The translations under genes were made by a program, and so were the position numbers. From assembly GCA_964508655.1 (NCBI GenBank), contig CAZDUO010000006.1, forward strand, positions 10,151 through 74,150: a stretch of 64,000 nucleotides of DNA, read 5' to 3'. The notes below the pieces were generated by a model, which saw only the letters and a program-made list of their open reading frames with translations, had not been told where the DNA came from and searched no databases. This document shows, one piece after another, positions 49,886 to 58,894 of this stretch; the stretch's first letter is position 1, and every line of letters starts with the position of its first letter. This DNA is from VBAS01 sp964508655. Its GTDB lineage: Bacteria > Bacteroidota > Bacteroidia > Chitinophagales > Chitinophagaceae.

Positions 49886-52378
49886 CTATGAATTATTTCT
49901 CAATTCATCGGCCATTGCCGCAATCCCTTTTTGCATATCGCCTCCGAATCGTTCGGCGTATTGCATCAACTTTACCTTTTCTGTTTCTTCTGTGGTATAA
50001 GCCAGGTATTCTTCCAATGACACTTCAGTTCGATAAACTTTACTTAATACACCTCCAAGTGAAATAAACACCTCTTTGTATTTTTTAGATGGATCATTAG
50101 CCTTATTGATAGAAAGCACCAGAGCTTTTTCTTTTTCAGTCAGCCCCAGCAGTTCCTGTATCTGGTCAAACTTGTTTTGATATTTGGACTGATCCAGTAA
50201 TATTTTACAATCACTGTTGTTAATGATCGCCTGTTTCACTACAGGAGAAGAAATAATATCTTCTACTTCTTGTGTAACTACAATAGCTTCACCAAAAAAC
50301 TTGCGGACAGTTTTGAATAAATACTTGATATATTCTGCCATTCCTTCCTTCGCAATGGCTTTCCAGGCTTCTTCAATAAGGATCATTTTACGAATGCCCT
50401 TCAGCTTTCGCATTTTGGAAATAAACACTTCCATAATGATGATGGTAACAACCGGGAATAAAATGGGGTGGTCTTTGATATTGTCCAATTCAAAAACAAT
50501 GAATCGTTCTTTCAGCATTTCAAGGTCTTTAGTGGCATTCAGCAAGTAATCAAATTCACCACCTTTATAATAAGGCCGCAGAACGTATAAGAAATTACCG
50601 ATGTCAAAATCTTTATCCTTGACACCGTCCGTTTTTAATACCTCCACAAAATCTTCCTGAAGAAACTCATAGAATGTATTGAAGCAGGGAAACAGGCCCC
50701 CTTCTCCCGTGGGAGAAGGGCGGGGGGATGAGGCCAGCTTTTCAAAGTATAGCTGAAGAGCATTGGAAAGGGCAACGTATTCAGAACGATTGAAGGTCTC
50801 ATTGTCTTTCTTCCATAATGCCAGCAATAATGTTTTAATACTTTCCTTTTTTTCAGTGTCAAGTGTATCGCCCTCTCCAATGAAGAACGGGTTAAAACGG
50901 ATCGGGTTCTTTTCGTCATAGGTGAAATAATAACCTTTCACCATCTGGCAGAGACCTTTATAGCTATGTCCTACATCCACTAATACAATATGTGTTCCCT
51001 GCTCATAATAAGAACGTACCATGTGATTGGTGAAAAAACTTTTGCCGCTGCCCGACGGACCAAGAATAAATTTATTGCGGTTGGTGCAGACGCCTTTCTT
51101 CATTGGTTCATCCGATATATCGGTATGAACCGGTTTACCGGAAAGGCGGTCGCCCAACCGGATGCCAATTGGAGAAAGGGAACTTCTGTAATTTGTTTCA
51201 AGGTTTAGAAAGCAGCAAGCCTGTTCCGCAAACGTGTCAAAGCTATCATTCATTGGGAAGTCAGCTTCATTCCCTGGTATGCCCGCCCAGAAGATCTGCG
51301 GTGCACCGTCCAGCTCCTGCTTCGGTACCGCGTCCATCTGAGCTAAGGCAGAAGATACCAGGTTGCGTACATCCTTTAGTTCATCTTTATTGTCTGTCCA
51401 CACCAATACATTGAAATGCGCTTTCACCGGCAATCGTTGCTGAGATATAGCTTCATTCAGAAATTCATTGGTAGCGTCTCTTGAAATCGTATTTTCTCTT
51501 GAATAAGCGGAAAGAGATTGCAGGCGTAATCTTTTACCTTCTAATTTCTGCAAGGTCTTTTGCTGGTCATCTATAAATATGTACTGGTTGAAAATATGAT
51601 TGCAGGGAAGTAATTGACCTAATGGTGATGCAAAGCCTACCGGGAATTTTGTTTTGTCCGTTGAATATTTATCATAATTGATCCGGGAACCACAAAAAGC
51701 GGGAAGATCAGAAGCATCAGCCAAAGTAAATAATTGGCAGTGGTTATTTCCAACTTTAATTCCATCATTAAATGTAATGTCGTGCAGTATAAAAGATCGT
51801 TCATTGGGCTGCAGGTTTATATATCTTTCCACCAGTCCGCAGTAAGCCCGGTTGCCGCTTAACTCATCATCGGTTAATCGTCGCAACTGAATAAAACCAC
51901 TATCCTTTAATATTCTTTCAAACTGCCCGGTGCTGTCCAGAAAATCCTGCAATAGTTGTGGTTTTAATGTTTCTTCGGGTACAATGGAACGGCGAAGCAG
52001 GTTGGAGAATAAAGAACTGCCTGCTTTTCTGTTGACCGGCTTTTTGGTAAGCATTATATAACACTGATGATCGAGATATGGTCTCTCATTAAAAAATCTT
52101 TCACTGCTTCTTGTAAGAAAACTTTTATCGTCCGTTGAAAAGTCTGCTTGGTATTTTATTTCAGTAAACCAGTCCTGTTTGTGGAATATCGTATGACGTG
52201 GAAATATTTTAATGGCCTTGATCAATGCCTGGTGAAGCGCCTCGTATTCCTGATCCGATAACGTAAACAGTTCAGGCAATGTTACCTCATAAGCAATGGT
52301 AACATCACCCTGTTTGGATAATATACAGTTGTGTTCAACACCGAAAATGGGTAATATGTCTCTTAGCTCTTTTTGCAT
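49886..52378 (-). CDS. traG: Conjugation ATPase TraG (VirB4 family)
   Basis: This 830-residue ATPase powers assembly of the transfer channel. Walker A is GPSGSGKS near residue 440. The Walker B-like region is in MILIEEAWKAIAKEGMAEYIKYLFKTVRK. An in-frame insert, SSPRPSPTGEGGLFP, lies near residues 550-565 in a loop after Walker A. The ATG at 52378 is chosen; a TTG 15 bases earlier overlaps the traF stop. Otherwise the length fits the family. Confidence 0.93.
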   Translation of the reverse strand: MQKELRDILPIFGVEHNCILSKQGDVTIAYEVTLPELFTLSDQEYEALHQALIKAIKIFPRHTIFHKQDWFTEIKYQADFSTDDKSFLTRSSERFFNERPYLDHQCYIMLTKKPVNRKAGSSLFSNLLRRSIVPEETLKPQLLQDFLDSTGQFERILKDSGFIQLRRLTDDELSGNRAYCGLVERYINLQPNERSFILHDITFNDGIKVGNNHCQLFTLADASDLPAFCGSRINYDKYSTDKTKFPVGFASPLGQLLPCNHIFNQYIFIDDQQKTLQKLEGKRLRLQSLSAYSRENTISRDATNEFLNEAISQQRLPVKAHFNVLVWTDNKDELKDVRNLVSSALAQMDAVPKQELDGAPQIFWAGIPGNEADFPMNDSFDTFAEQACCFLNLETNYRSSLSPIGIRLGDRLSGKPVHTDISDEPMKKGVCTNRNKFILGPSGSGKSFFTNHMVRSYYEQGTHIVLVDVGHSYKGLCQMVKGYYFTYDEKNPIRFNPFFIGEGDTLDTEKKESIKTLLLALWKKDNETFNRSEYVALSNALQLYFEKLASSPRPSPTGEGGLFPCFNTFYEFLQEDFVEVLKTDGVKDKDFDIGNFLYVLRPYYKGGEFDYLLNATKDLEMLKERFIVFELDNIKDHPILFPVVTIIIMEVFISKMRKLKGIRKMILIEEAWKAIAKEGMAEYIKYLFKTVRKFFGEAIVVTQEVEDIISSPVVKQAIINNSDCKILLDQSKYQNKFDQIQELLGLTEKEKALVLSINKANDPSKKYKEVFISLGGVLSKVYRTEVSLEEYLAYTTEETEKVKLMQYAERFGGDMQKGIAAMADELRNNS
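50697..50735. repeat. Palindromic element inside traG
   Basis: CCTTCTCCC (50699-50707) and GGGAGAAGG (50711-50719) form the stem, followed by a G-run and GATGAGGCC. It is translated in frame. Confidence 0.85.
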
Positions 52379-52389
52379 TGTTATATCGA

Positions 52390-52794
52390 TCAAAGGGGTT
52401 TTAAAGTTGATTTGTCAGTACTAAAGACCGGCTTATGTTCTGTTGCCCGGCCTCCCTCTCTGTCCGGAGAGGGATCGAGGGTGAGGCCCGTAAATACTTT
52501 TCTTGAATATGATTTTACAACATGCGGAATACTTCGTTTTGCCAACGCTTTCATCATGCCATGCTCGCCATACTTATGACTTAATTTATAAATATGAATG
52601 AACAGTGCAGTCCCGGCAATGATGATTATACCCAAACAGATAAATGTGTTCACACCACAGATGTATAATACGGCAAACAGAATCAGCAACGCCAGTAATC
52701 CTCCGCCGAGATACCAGATATACTGTGCCTTGAGTCCCTTAAATTCTATGGGCTTGTTAATTCCTTTATTAATCGTATAAACACTGGTTGCCAT
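52390..52794 (-). CDS. traF: Conjugative transposon protein TraF (DUF4133)
   Basis: This 134-residue VirB3-like membrane protein has two helices (YIWYLGGGLLALLILFAVLYICG and FICLGIIIIAGTALFIHIY). The family part ends at SYSRKVF near residue 101, followed by about 33 residues of LTLDPSPDREGGRATEHKPVF and beyond. That tail begins with a palindromic element and replaces the normal short end. It lies 11 bases before traG. Confidence 0.85.
   Translation of the reverse strand: MATSVYTINKGINKPIEFKGLKAQYIWYLGGGLLALLILFAVLYICGVNTFICLGIIIIAGTALFIHIYKLSHKYGEHGMMKALAKRSIPHVVKSYSRKVFTGLTLDPSPDREGGRATEHKPVFSTDKSTLKPL
52451..52488. repeat. Palindromic element in the 3' part of traF
   Basis: CCCTCTC, TGTCC, GGAGAGGG then ATCGAGGGTGAGGCC is translated in frame as LTLDPSPDREGG. 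Confidence 0.8.
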
Positions 52795-52806
52795 GACTAA
52801 ATTTTT

Positions 52807-55800
52807 TTATAATCTCATTCCCCTGCTTCTTCTTACTCGTTGAACCGGTTCTTGTTTTTCTTCCTTGATATTCATTTTGATCACAGGAGCTTCTTTATGC
52901 TGTTCTTGTTCTTTTAGTTTCGTTTCTTGAATCTTCAAACTAATTTCCCGTTCGAGTCTCGAGAGTTCCTGTTTCATTGTTTTAAGCTCTTCTTCTTTCT
53001 CAAAAGGTCTTTCAACAATTTTTTGAAGCACAGGAATAGCATTATCCAGATCATGGAATTCTTTTTGGTATTGCTCCCTGATTTTTGTTACACGATCTAA
53101 TGCATTGAGAAAATGACGGGCTGCTAATTTTGGATTATCCGCAGGCGGATGGCCCTGGTTATAAGTGTATTTAATGCCACCATCCTTATGCTGCACATAA
53201 AATCCGTTGTGTGTGCGATAGGAAAACAGTCCTTTTTCTTCATAGCTTTCCTGTTGTTGTCTTATATAAAAATCAAAACCATATATGGATCCAATTTTTT
53301 GATCGGTTCCCAAGTATCCCCCTTCAGGGGCAACCGCAGGTTGGGAGCGGAGCTCGTTAGAGGGGGCGGGGAGACCCGGCCTCCAGTTCTTATATAGTTC
53401 AATAATATGCTTGCCAATTTGTTCGGCGTCAATACTTGTCAGACCATTTACCCGGATAGGATTTACTTTGCTTCCTTCTTTGTCAAAAGAAAGTTGTGAA
53501 GTGTATAGTTTTTCATCTCTGTCAAGCTGAGAGAGTATGTTGGAAACTGTTTGATGGTCTGACTGCAATCGTTCCAATCTCAGTCGTGATTTAGCCCCTT
53601 CCTTGAAGTGAACAGAGCGAAGGCTTTCGAGCACCGCTACTTTCTTTTCAAGTTTTGATTTTTCTAATAGTGTTGTATCTCCGGAGAGAATAGCAATGTA
53701 TTCCGAAAAATTCATCCCACTTTTCTCATCCAACGCACCTTCATCAATACTGCGGACATTGAGTTCGCAATTCTTCATTTGCGAGATAAAAGTTTGCTTA
53801 TTCTTCAGCAGGTTGAATTTGTAGTTGTCAAGAGATTGTTCAACAGCATAGATGTAATTCTTCACCTCGTTATTATAATATTCCTTCGCAATCAGGTTGC
53901 CTTGTCTTGCGCCACGTCCATTCCGTTGCTCAAGTTCAGAAGGTTTCCAGGGAATATCAAGGTGATGCATCGCCACAACTCTTTGCTGCACATTTAGTCC
54001 TGTGCCCGCTTTATTGGTGCTGCCAAGTAGCACACGAATTTGTCCGTTGTTCATTTTACGGAACAGCTCCGGTTTCTTGAGATCAGTCCAGTCGTGAATA
54101 AAAGTTATTTTGTGAACAGGAATATTGTATTCATTTATCAACTTCTCTTTAAGCGCATCGTAAATATTAAATTCATTTGGTTTTGGAATGCCAATGTCAG
54201 AAAAGACTATCTGTGTGCCGCGGTGTTCAGCGGTGGCATGATAAATTTCGTTTAGCTTTTTCGCACAGACGCTTACTTTATTATTGGGATGATCATCATA
54301 TTTATAAGGATCAATCAATCGCATATCTGCCGCCATCTTTTTTGCATAATTGGTAGCGATCAGCATCCGGCCTTTGTCTTCTTCCTGAGTTAATGGCGGT
54401 CTGCCGATAAGGGTGCCGTCACCGTTGCGGGCAAATGCCATCAGGTTTTTGATAAACTCCTTTTGCTCTTCAGTAGGTTTAATATTAATCAACTCTTCAT
54501 TCACTGAAGGTTTGTCAAGCTGTATATGTTTTGCCGTTTTATAATCGGTGATTTCATTATAGAATAAAGCCAGCTCCGGCACTTTAATAAAATGACGGAA
54601 CCTTTCTTTGGCAATGATCTCGTTGGTAACGGAGAACTCAAAGTCAGTGGATTTTTTGGCAAAGACTGCCGCCCATCCGTCAAAATTTTCAATACACTGA
54701 CGCTTCATCTCATTCGGACGGAGATATTTGAACAACAAATACATTTCTGTCAGGCTGTTGCTGATCGGTGTGCCCGACAGAAATGTAACGCAGAGATCAG
54801 ATTTAAACTGTTCCTGTAATGTTCGCACTGCAAAAAGCATATTCAGGGCTTTCTGACTGCCTTCAATATTTCCAAGACCGGCCACCCTGTTATGCCTGGT
54901 GGTAAAAGTGAGATTCTTAAACTTATGTGACTCATCCACAAAAAGATGATCAACACCCAATTCTTTAAAGTTGATGTCAGCATCTTTCTTTTGTTCAATT
55001 TTATACAGAACCTCTTTAAGATTAATGAGCAGGTTATTCTTTCTTACTTCAAGTCCTTTCAGTATTTTTTTGGAAATGCTGCCTCCCAAATCTCTCAACG
55101 TTTCTAAATCCCGTTCGAGGTTCTCCAATTCCGTTTCAAAAATATTTTTTTGAATTTCCGGTGATTGCGGAATTTTTGAAAACTGGTCATGGGTAAGGAT
55201 AATGCAATCCCAGTTATTGTTTTTGATAGCATGAAATAATCTTTGTCTTTTCGCAGGTGTAAAATCGTTTTCGCCGGGATATAAAATCTTTGCGGAAGGA
55301 TAGGCTTTGCGATAAGTATCAGCGATCTGGGAAACATTCGCTTTCAACGCAAGTATCATTGGTTTGTGGATGATACCAAGTCGTTTCATTTCATGTGCAG
55401 ACACAACCATCGTCAATGTCTTTCCCAATCCCACTTCATGATCAATCAATGCACCCCGGTTCTGAATAATACGCCAGGCGGCATTTTTTTGAGAATCGTA
55501 GAGGTCAGCAATGCCAAGTGCATTTTTATCGAGACCAGGAAAGCTTAAATGATTGCCATTGTACTCACGAAGTACATAGCAATTGAAAGTATCGTTATAT
55601 AATTGCTCAATTTGTTTTTTGTCCTCTTGCGGCAATGAATGTAACCATTCTCCAAATTTGTTGCGGATGGATTCAATCTTTTGATGCGCTAATTGTGTTG
55701 CTTCATTATCGGGCTTCCTGATTTTACTGCCGTCGGGGCCTTCCACTTCATAAGTAAAGAATGGAGCAGTATTCTCCAGGGCATGTTCCATCGTAATATG

Positions 55801-58386
55801 ACCGTACATGGTCTTGCCGCTTTTCGGAGTAACGGCAAATTCATCATTGATCCTCGCATTATTGTGATGCGGAACAACTTTGAAACTATCTACTGAAGAC
55901 AGATAGTTGACTTTTGTATCTACTTCAAATAGATAAGTGGCAAATTGCTGGTAATAATCCACCGGCATCCATCGTTCACCCATATTGAAATCAAGCAATT
56001 CAAAAGGGATTTTTTCCGGTTGTACTTTCGTAATGGCTTCGAGGTTTCTTTGATACTGATTGTTTGCTGGTTCTTTTTCGGTGATCTTTTTAGCCGCATT
56101 TAATTTTAGTACGACATTTCCGCTGAGCCATTGGTCTGAAGTTTCCCATTTATTAGATGAAGGATTTAAATAAATATGCTGCTGCAGTGTGACGATGCTT
56201 TCTTCTTCTGTATTCCCGGTGGTCTTTGCGATAAATTCGATATCTACTTTGCCTTGCTCATTCAGGCAATGAGCCAATGCTTCAACAGGGTTATCAGTAG
56301 TAAATGCTTCCTGCTTCTTAAACAGAGGTTGAAAAAAAATATCGGCCTTGACATATTGCTCACCTTCCTTTCTTTCGAGTGATGAGAGAGTGATGAACCC
56401 TAATGCGTCATCCAGAATATATTTGCGGTTGGAATTTTGATTGAGCAATCCGTGCTGGTTTCGGAATTTCTCATAGGCATTGTTTAGTTCTTCACGCAGC
56501 CCCTTGTGTTCAACAGCCGATGCATTCTCTTTATCAATTAAAGTGAAATAAATATCCCTCACTTCTGTGTACTGCTGGTAAAAAGCAGGTGATTTGCTGC
56601 GCAATGAGAAAACTTTGAATTCAGCCCGGTTATGTTCTTTGTCAAGATTGTTTATGGTACCAGCTGTTCCGTTATTAATTACCAATGCGCCGTCGCGGTG
56701 GTGAGGCTTTAGCTCAGTGAAATACTGTTGTTTGGTAACCAGGCCAAACGCATTTTCGAAATGTCTTTCACCTTCATACCGGAACTCATACCGAAAATCT
56801 TTTAGTTCATTGGAAATTCTCTCCAATGTATTAGTCAGCGTAGAGGCATTCATCCATGCCCCGGAAACATTAATCTCCTGCAGGTTGGAATGTATCTTAT
56901 AGAAATAGAAAGGGCTGTTCTTTGAACGGGCTGTGAGTAAAATGATGCTTTCATGTTCCGGTTTTTCAGTAGCTCTGACTGTTGCCACAATGCATGCAGT
57001 TTGTTTCTGTATATTTTTGAGATCATCTGTACTGATATAAGCCATTGCCCGATTAATATTTTGTGATGGGCCTATATCAAATAAACCTAATTGCATACCA
57101 TCAGTATCAGGCTTGTCTTCCGGCATATCAAGAAAGGTCAATTCCTTTTCGTCCTGCCTGTCCCGATCATTTCGGGGAGCTTGCCGGGGCGTGATTGCTA
57201 TTTTATTTTTCTGTAAATTTTGATATTGCTCATGATTAAACCTCCTGGTTATTCCATCTGAAATAACGGAAGAAAGTTTTTCCTCAATATCATTAATGTT
57301 CCCATGCTGCCATACTGTTTGGTTAGCATGACCATATTGATTTTTTCCGGCTTTGATTTCGTCACCACAAATAATTTCAGGATGATGATAGATATATTCA
57401 TTCAGATGATAGCTGCCAAATTCGTTCCCCTGTTCAATGGTTGAAACGAGGAATTGTTCATCATCGGATAAATCCTTTTTGTTTTCATTTCTTTGTACGA
57501 TGAGCAAATGACTTGGTGCTTCCGTGTTACCTGTATCCTTCATCAGGTTATCGGGCATCACTGAAAGGCTGATAAAATCAGCTTTATTAAACAGATATTC
57601 TCTTGCTTCTTTATTGGAAGGACTATTCAGAAAAGCATCAGTGGTAATAAAAGCAAGGATGCCCCCATCGCCTAATTTATCAATGCCTTTTGCGAAAAAA
57701 TAATTATGAATTTTATTCGAGATTACGTCGGATGGATAAGCTTTGTCATAAACCTTAAAATTGCCAAAGGGAATATTACTGACAATAAGATCATATTTCC
57801 CGTTATCATGATCAGGAGCATCTTCCAGGCCAATATTTCTGACATTTGATTCAACCGGCAAACCTTTACAAACAGCTTTCAGTATGGATGCGGTTAGTAT
57901 ATCCTTTTCAACGGCCGTAATATGCTTTAAATCTTTGAAAGCATTCACCGCTTCCGTGATAAAAATCCCGGCTCCTGCACTTGGTTCATAGAGGCTCTGA
58001 ACAGAAATATTTTGTTCCCTTAATGTCTTGTATAAAAGCTGCGGTACAATAGGCGGTGTGTAAAAAGCAGTGAGCACACTATTATGTAAAGAGTTGACTA
58101 TTGCTTTATAATTTGATTCATCGAACTTTTTTTTCAATAACTCATGCAGCGATTGTATCTCATTAAACAATCGCAAGTCTTCCTTTGTCGCCCCGAGTTT
58201 TTTCCATTCTTCCTTTGATCCGCCGGTCGGCGGATAGAGTATAGCTTTGATTCCGCCAAAACCTGAATAACGTTGCAACAATTCCAACCTCCCCTCTCCT
58301 TCGGGAGAGGGGTTGGGGGTGAGACCCATTGCAATGCGGATCGCCGCAATATTGTCTTTCAGTTTATGTAAAGGATTATATGCCAT
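52807..58386 (-). CDS. Giant methylase-helicase fusion of the mobile element
   Basis: This 1,859-residue protein has an N-terminal N6-adenine-type methyltransferase fold: SAM motif EPSAGAGIF near residue 134 and NIPF near 204 in place of NPPY. A SNF2-like superfamily 2 helicase follows: VGLGKT near 985, DESH near 1150, GTGLNVQ near 1460 and RNGRGARQGN near 1490. A coiled-coil C-terminus ends in an arginine-rich tail. Similar proteins are carried by Bacteroidota conjugative elements and resemble phage P1 DarB, which protects incoming DNA. It holds at least four in-frame repeat inserts. Its place between traE and traF is unusual. Confidence 0.85.
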   Translation of the reverse strand: MAYNPLHKLKDNIAAIRIAMGLTPNPSPEGEGRLELLQRYSGFGGIKAILYPPTGGSKEEWKKLGATKEDLRLFNEIQSLHELLKKKFDESNYKAIVNSLHNSVLTAFYTPPIVPQLLYKTLREQNISVQSLYEPSAGAGIFITEAVNAFKDLKHITAVEKDILTASILKAVCKGLPVESNVRNIGLEDAPDHDNGKYDLIVSNIPFGNFKVYDKAYPSDVISNKIHNYFFAKGIDKLGDGGILAFITTDAFLNSPSNKEAREYLFNKADFISLSVMPDNLMKDTGNTEAPSHLLIVQRNENKKDLSDDEQFLVSTIEQGNEFGSYHLNEYIYHHPEIICGDEIKAGKNQYGHANQTVWQHGNINDIEEKLSSVISDGITRRFNHEQYQNLQKNKIAITPRQAPRNDRDRQDEKELTFLDMPEDKPDTDGMQLGLFDIGPSQNINRAMAYISTDDLKNIQKQTACIVATVRATEKPEHESIILLTARSKNSPFYFYKIHSNLQEINVSGAWMNASTLTNTLERISNELKDFRYEFRYEGERHFENAFGLVTKQQYFTELKPHHRDGALVINNGTAGTINNLDKEHNRAEFKVFSLRSKSPAFYQQYTEVRDIYFTLIDKENASAVEHKGLREELNNAYEKFRNQHGLLNQNSNRKYILDDALGFITLSSLERKEGEQYVKADIFFQPLFKKQEAFTTDNPVEALAHCLNEQGKVDIEFIAKTTGNTEEESIVTLQQHIYLNPSSNKWETSDQWLSGNVVLKLNAAKKITEKEPANNQYQRNLEAITKVQPEKIPFELLDFNMGERWMPVDYYQQFATYLFEVDTKVNYLSSVDSFKVVPHHNNARINDEFAVTPKSGKTMYGHITMEHALENTAPFFTYEVEGPDGSKIRKPDNEATQLAHQKIESIRNKFGEWLHSLPQEDKKQIEQLYNDTFNCYVLREYNGNHLSFPGLDKNALGIADLYDSQKNAAWRIIQNRGALIDHEVGLGKTLTMVVSAHEMKRLGIIHKPMILALKANVSQIADTYRKAYPSAKILYPGENDFTPAKRQRLFHAIKNNNWDCIILTHDQFSKIPQSPEIQKNIFETELENLERDLETLRDLGGSISKKILKGLEVRKNNLLINLKEVLYKIEQKKDADINFKELGVDHLFVDESHKFKNLTFTTRHNRVAGLGNIEGSQKALNMLFAVRTLQEQFKSDLCVTFLSGTPISNSLTEMYLLFKYLRPNEMKRQCIENFDGWAAVFAKKSTDFEFSVTNEIIAKERFRHFIKVPELALFYNEITDYKTAKHIQLDKPSVNEELINIKPTEEQKEFIKNLMAFARNGDGTLIGRPPLTQEEDKGRMLIATNYAKKMAADMRLIDPYKYDDHPNNKVSVCAKKLNEIYHATAEHRGTQIVFSDIGIPKPNEFNIYDALKEKLINEYNIPVHKITFIHDWTDLKKPELFRKMNNGQIRVLLGSTNKAGTGLNVQQRVVAMHHLDIPWKPSELEQRNGRGARQGNLIAKEYYNNEVKNYIYAVEQSLDNYKFNLLKNKQTFISQMKNCELNVRSIDEGALDEKSGMNFSEYIAILSGDTTLLEKSKLEKKVAVLESLRSVHFKEGAKSRLRLERLQSDHQTVSNILSQLDRDEKLYTSQLSFDKEGSKVNPIRVNGLTSIDAEQIGKHIIELYKNWRPGLPAPSNELRSQPAVAPEGGYLGTDQKIGSIYGFDFYIRQQQESYEEKGLFSYRTHNGFYVQHKDGGIKYTYNQGHPPADNPKLAARHFLNALDRVTKIREQYQKEFHDLDNAIPVLQKIVERPFEKEEELKTMKQELSRLEREISLKIQETKLKEQEQHKEAPVIKMNIKEEKQEPVQRVRRSRGMRL
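53137..53150. repeat. Small palindrome inside the methylase-helicase gene
   Basis: ATCCGC and GCGGAT with a 2-base loop, read in frame as PPADN. It resembles the ATCC...GGAT palindromes at 48197 and 58218. Confidence 0.5.
53317..53375. repeat. Long element variant inside the methylase-helicase gene
   Basis: CCCCCTTCAGGGG (53318-53330) is followed by a GC-rich spacer and GAGGGGGCGGGGAGACC. It is translated in frame within LPAPSNELRSQPAVAPEGG. Confidence 0.6.
57161..57178. repeat. Imperfect palindrome inside the methylase-helicase gene
   Basis: TCCCGA TCATT TCGGGGA resembles the TCCCGAT...ATCGGGA element in the phosphatase gene. It is translated as part of PRQAPRNDRDRQ. Confidence 0.45.
58218..58235. 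repeat. Palindrome inside the methylase-helicase gene
   Basis: ATCCGCC (58218-58224) and GGCGGAT (58229-58235) form a 7-base stem, translated in frame as YPPTGGS. Confidence 0.6.
58288..58326. repeat. Palindromic element near the start of the methylase-helicase gene
   Basis: CCCCTCTCC TTC GGGAGAGGGG then TTGGGGGTGAGACC is translated in frame as GLTPNPSPEGEGR at residues 21-33, just before the conserved QRYSGFGG. Confidence 0.85.
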
Positions 58387-58398
58387 ACTCGGTACTTA

Positions 58399-58839
58399 CT
58401 ATTCCAGCTCACTGTTTAGGTATTCATGAATTGCTCCTGTTACTGCATAGCGCAGGCAGCGGTCGTTTTCATTTTCTTCGGTGAATTGCATTTCATCAAA
58501 CACAGGATCACAGGCAGTGATCATATTGATCAACTCCGTTGTCAATATTTCTTTTTGCTGCAACCGTTCGAAATCATTTGTAAATTCTTCTTCAAGCAGC
58601 GAAAAGAGATAATTATACCTGGAGGGACGCAAAGGTTTGGTTAGTTCCTCCATGCATAGTTCCTCTATGATGGAGTGAGATTTGTTTTCCTCCGATAATG
58701 CAGTGATCAGCTCACTCAGCGACGCCACATTTTCCTGCAGGTAATCCTCCAGCCGGTTTTCTTCCAGCAGCAGCAACAGCAGGTCAGGGTTATTATCCCG
58801 GATATAGTCCTGTAATTTTTTTATTAACCGTTCTTGCAT
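58399..58839 (-). CDS. Acidic helical protein of unknown function
   Basis: This 146-residue protein is strongly acidic, leucine rich and predicted to be all-helical. It sits 12 bases upstream of the methylase-helicase and is probably cotranscribed and co-functional with it. The low charge and small size would suit a DNA-mimic or a chaperone, but there is no motif to support either. Confidence 0.55.
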   Translation of the reverse strand: MQERLIKKLQDYIRDNNPDLLLLLLEENRLEDYLQENVASLSELITALSEENKSHSIIEELCMEELTKPLRPSRYNYLFSLLEEEFTNDFERLQQKEILTTELINMITACDPVFDEMQFTEENENDRCLRYAVTGAIHEYLNSELE

Positions 58840-58894
58840 ATCTATATAATTATCTTCATTATTTATTCATTACTCACTATTCACCTTTCACGAC

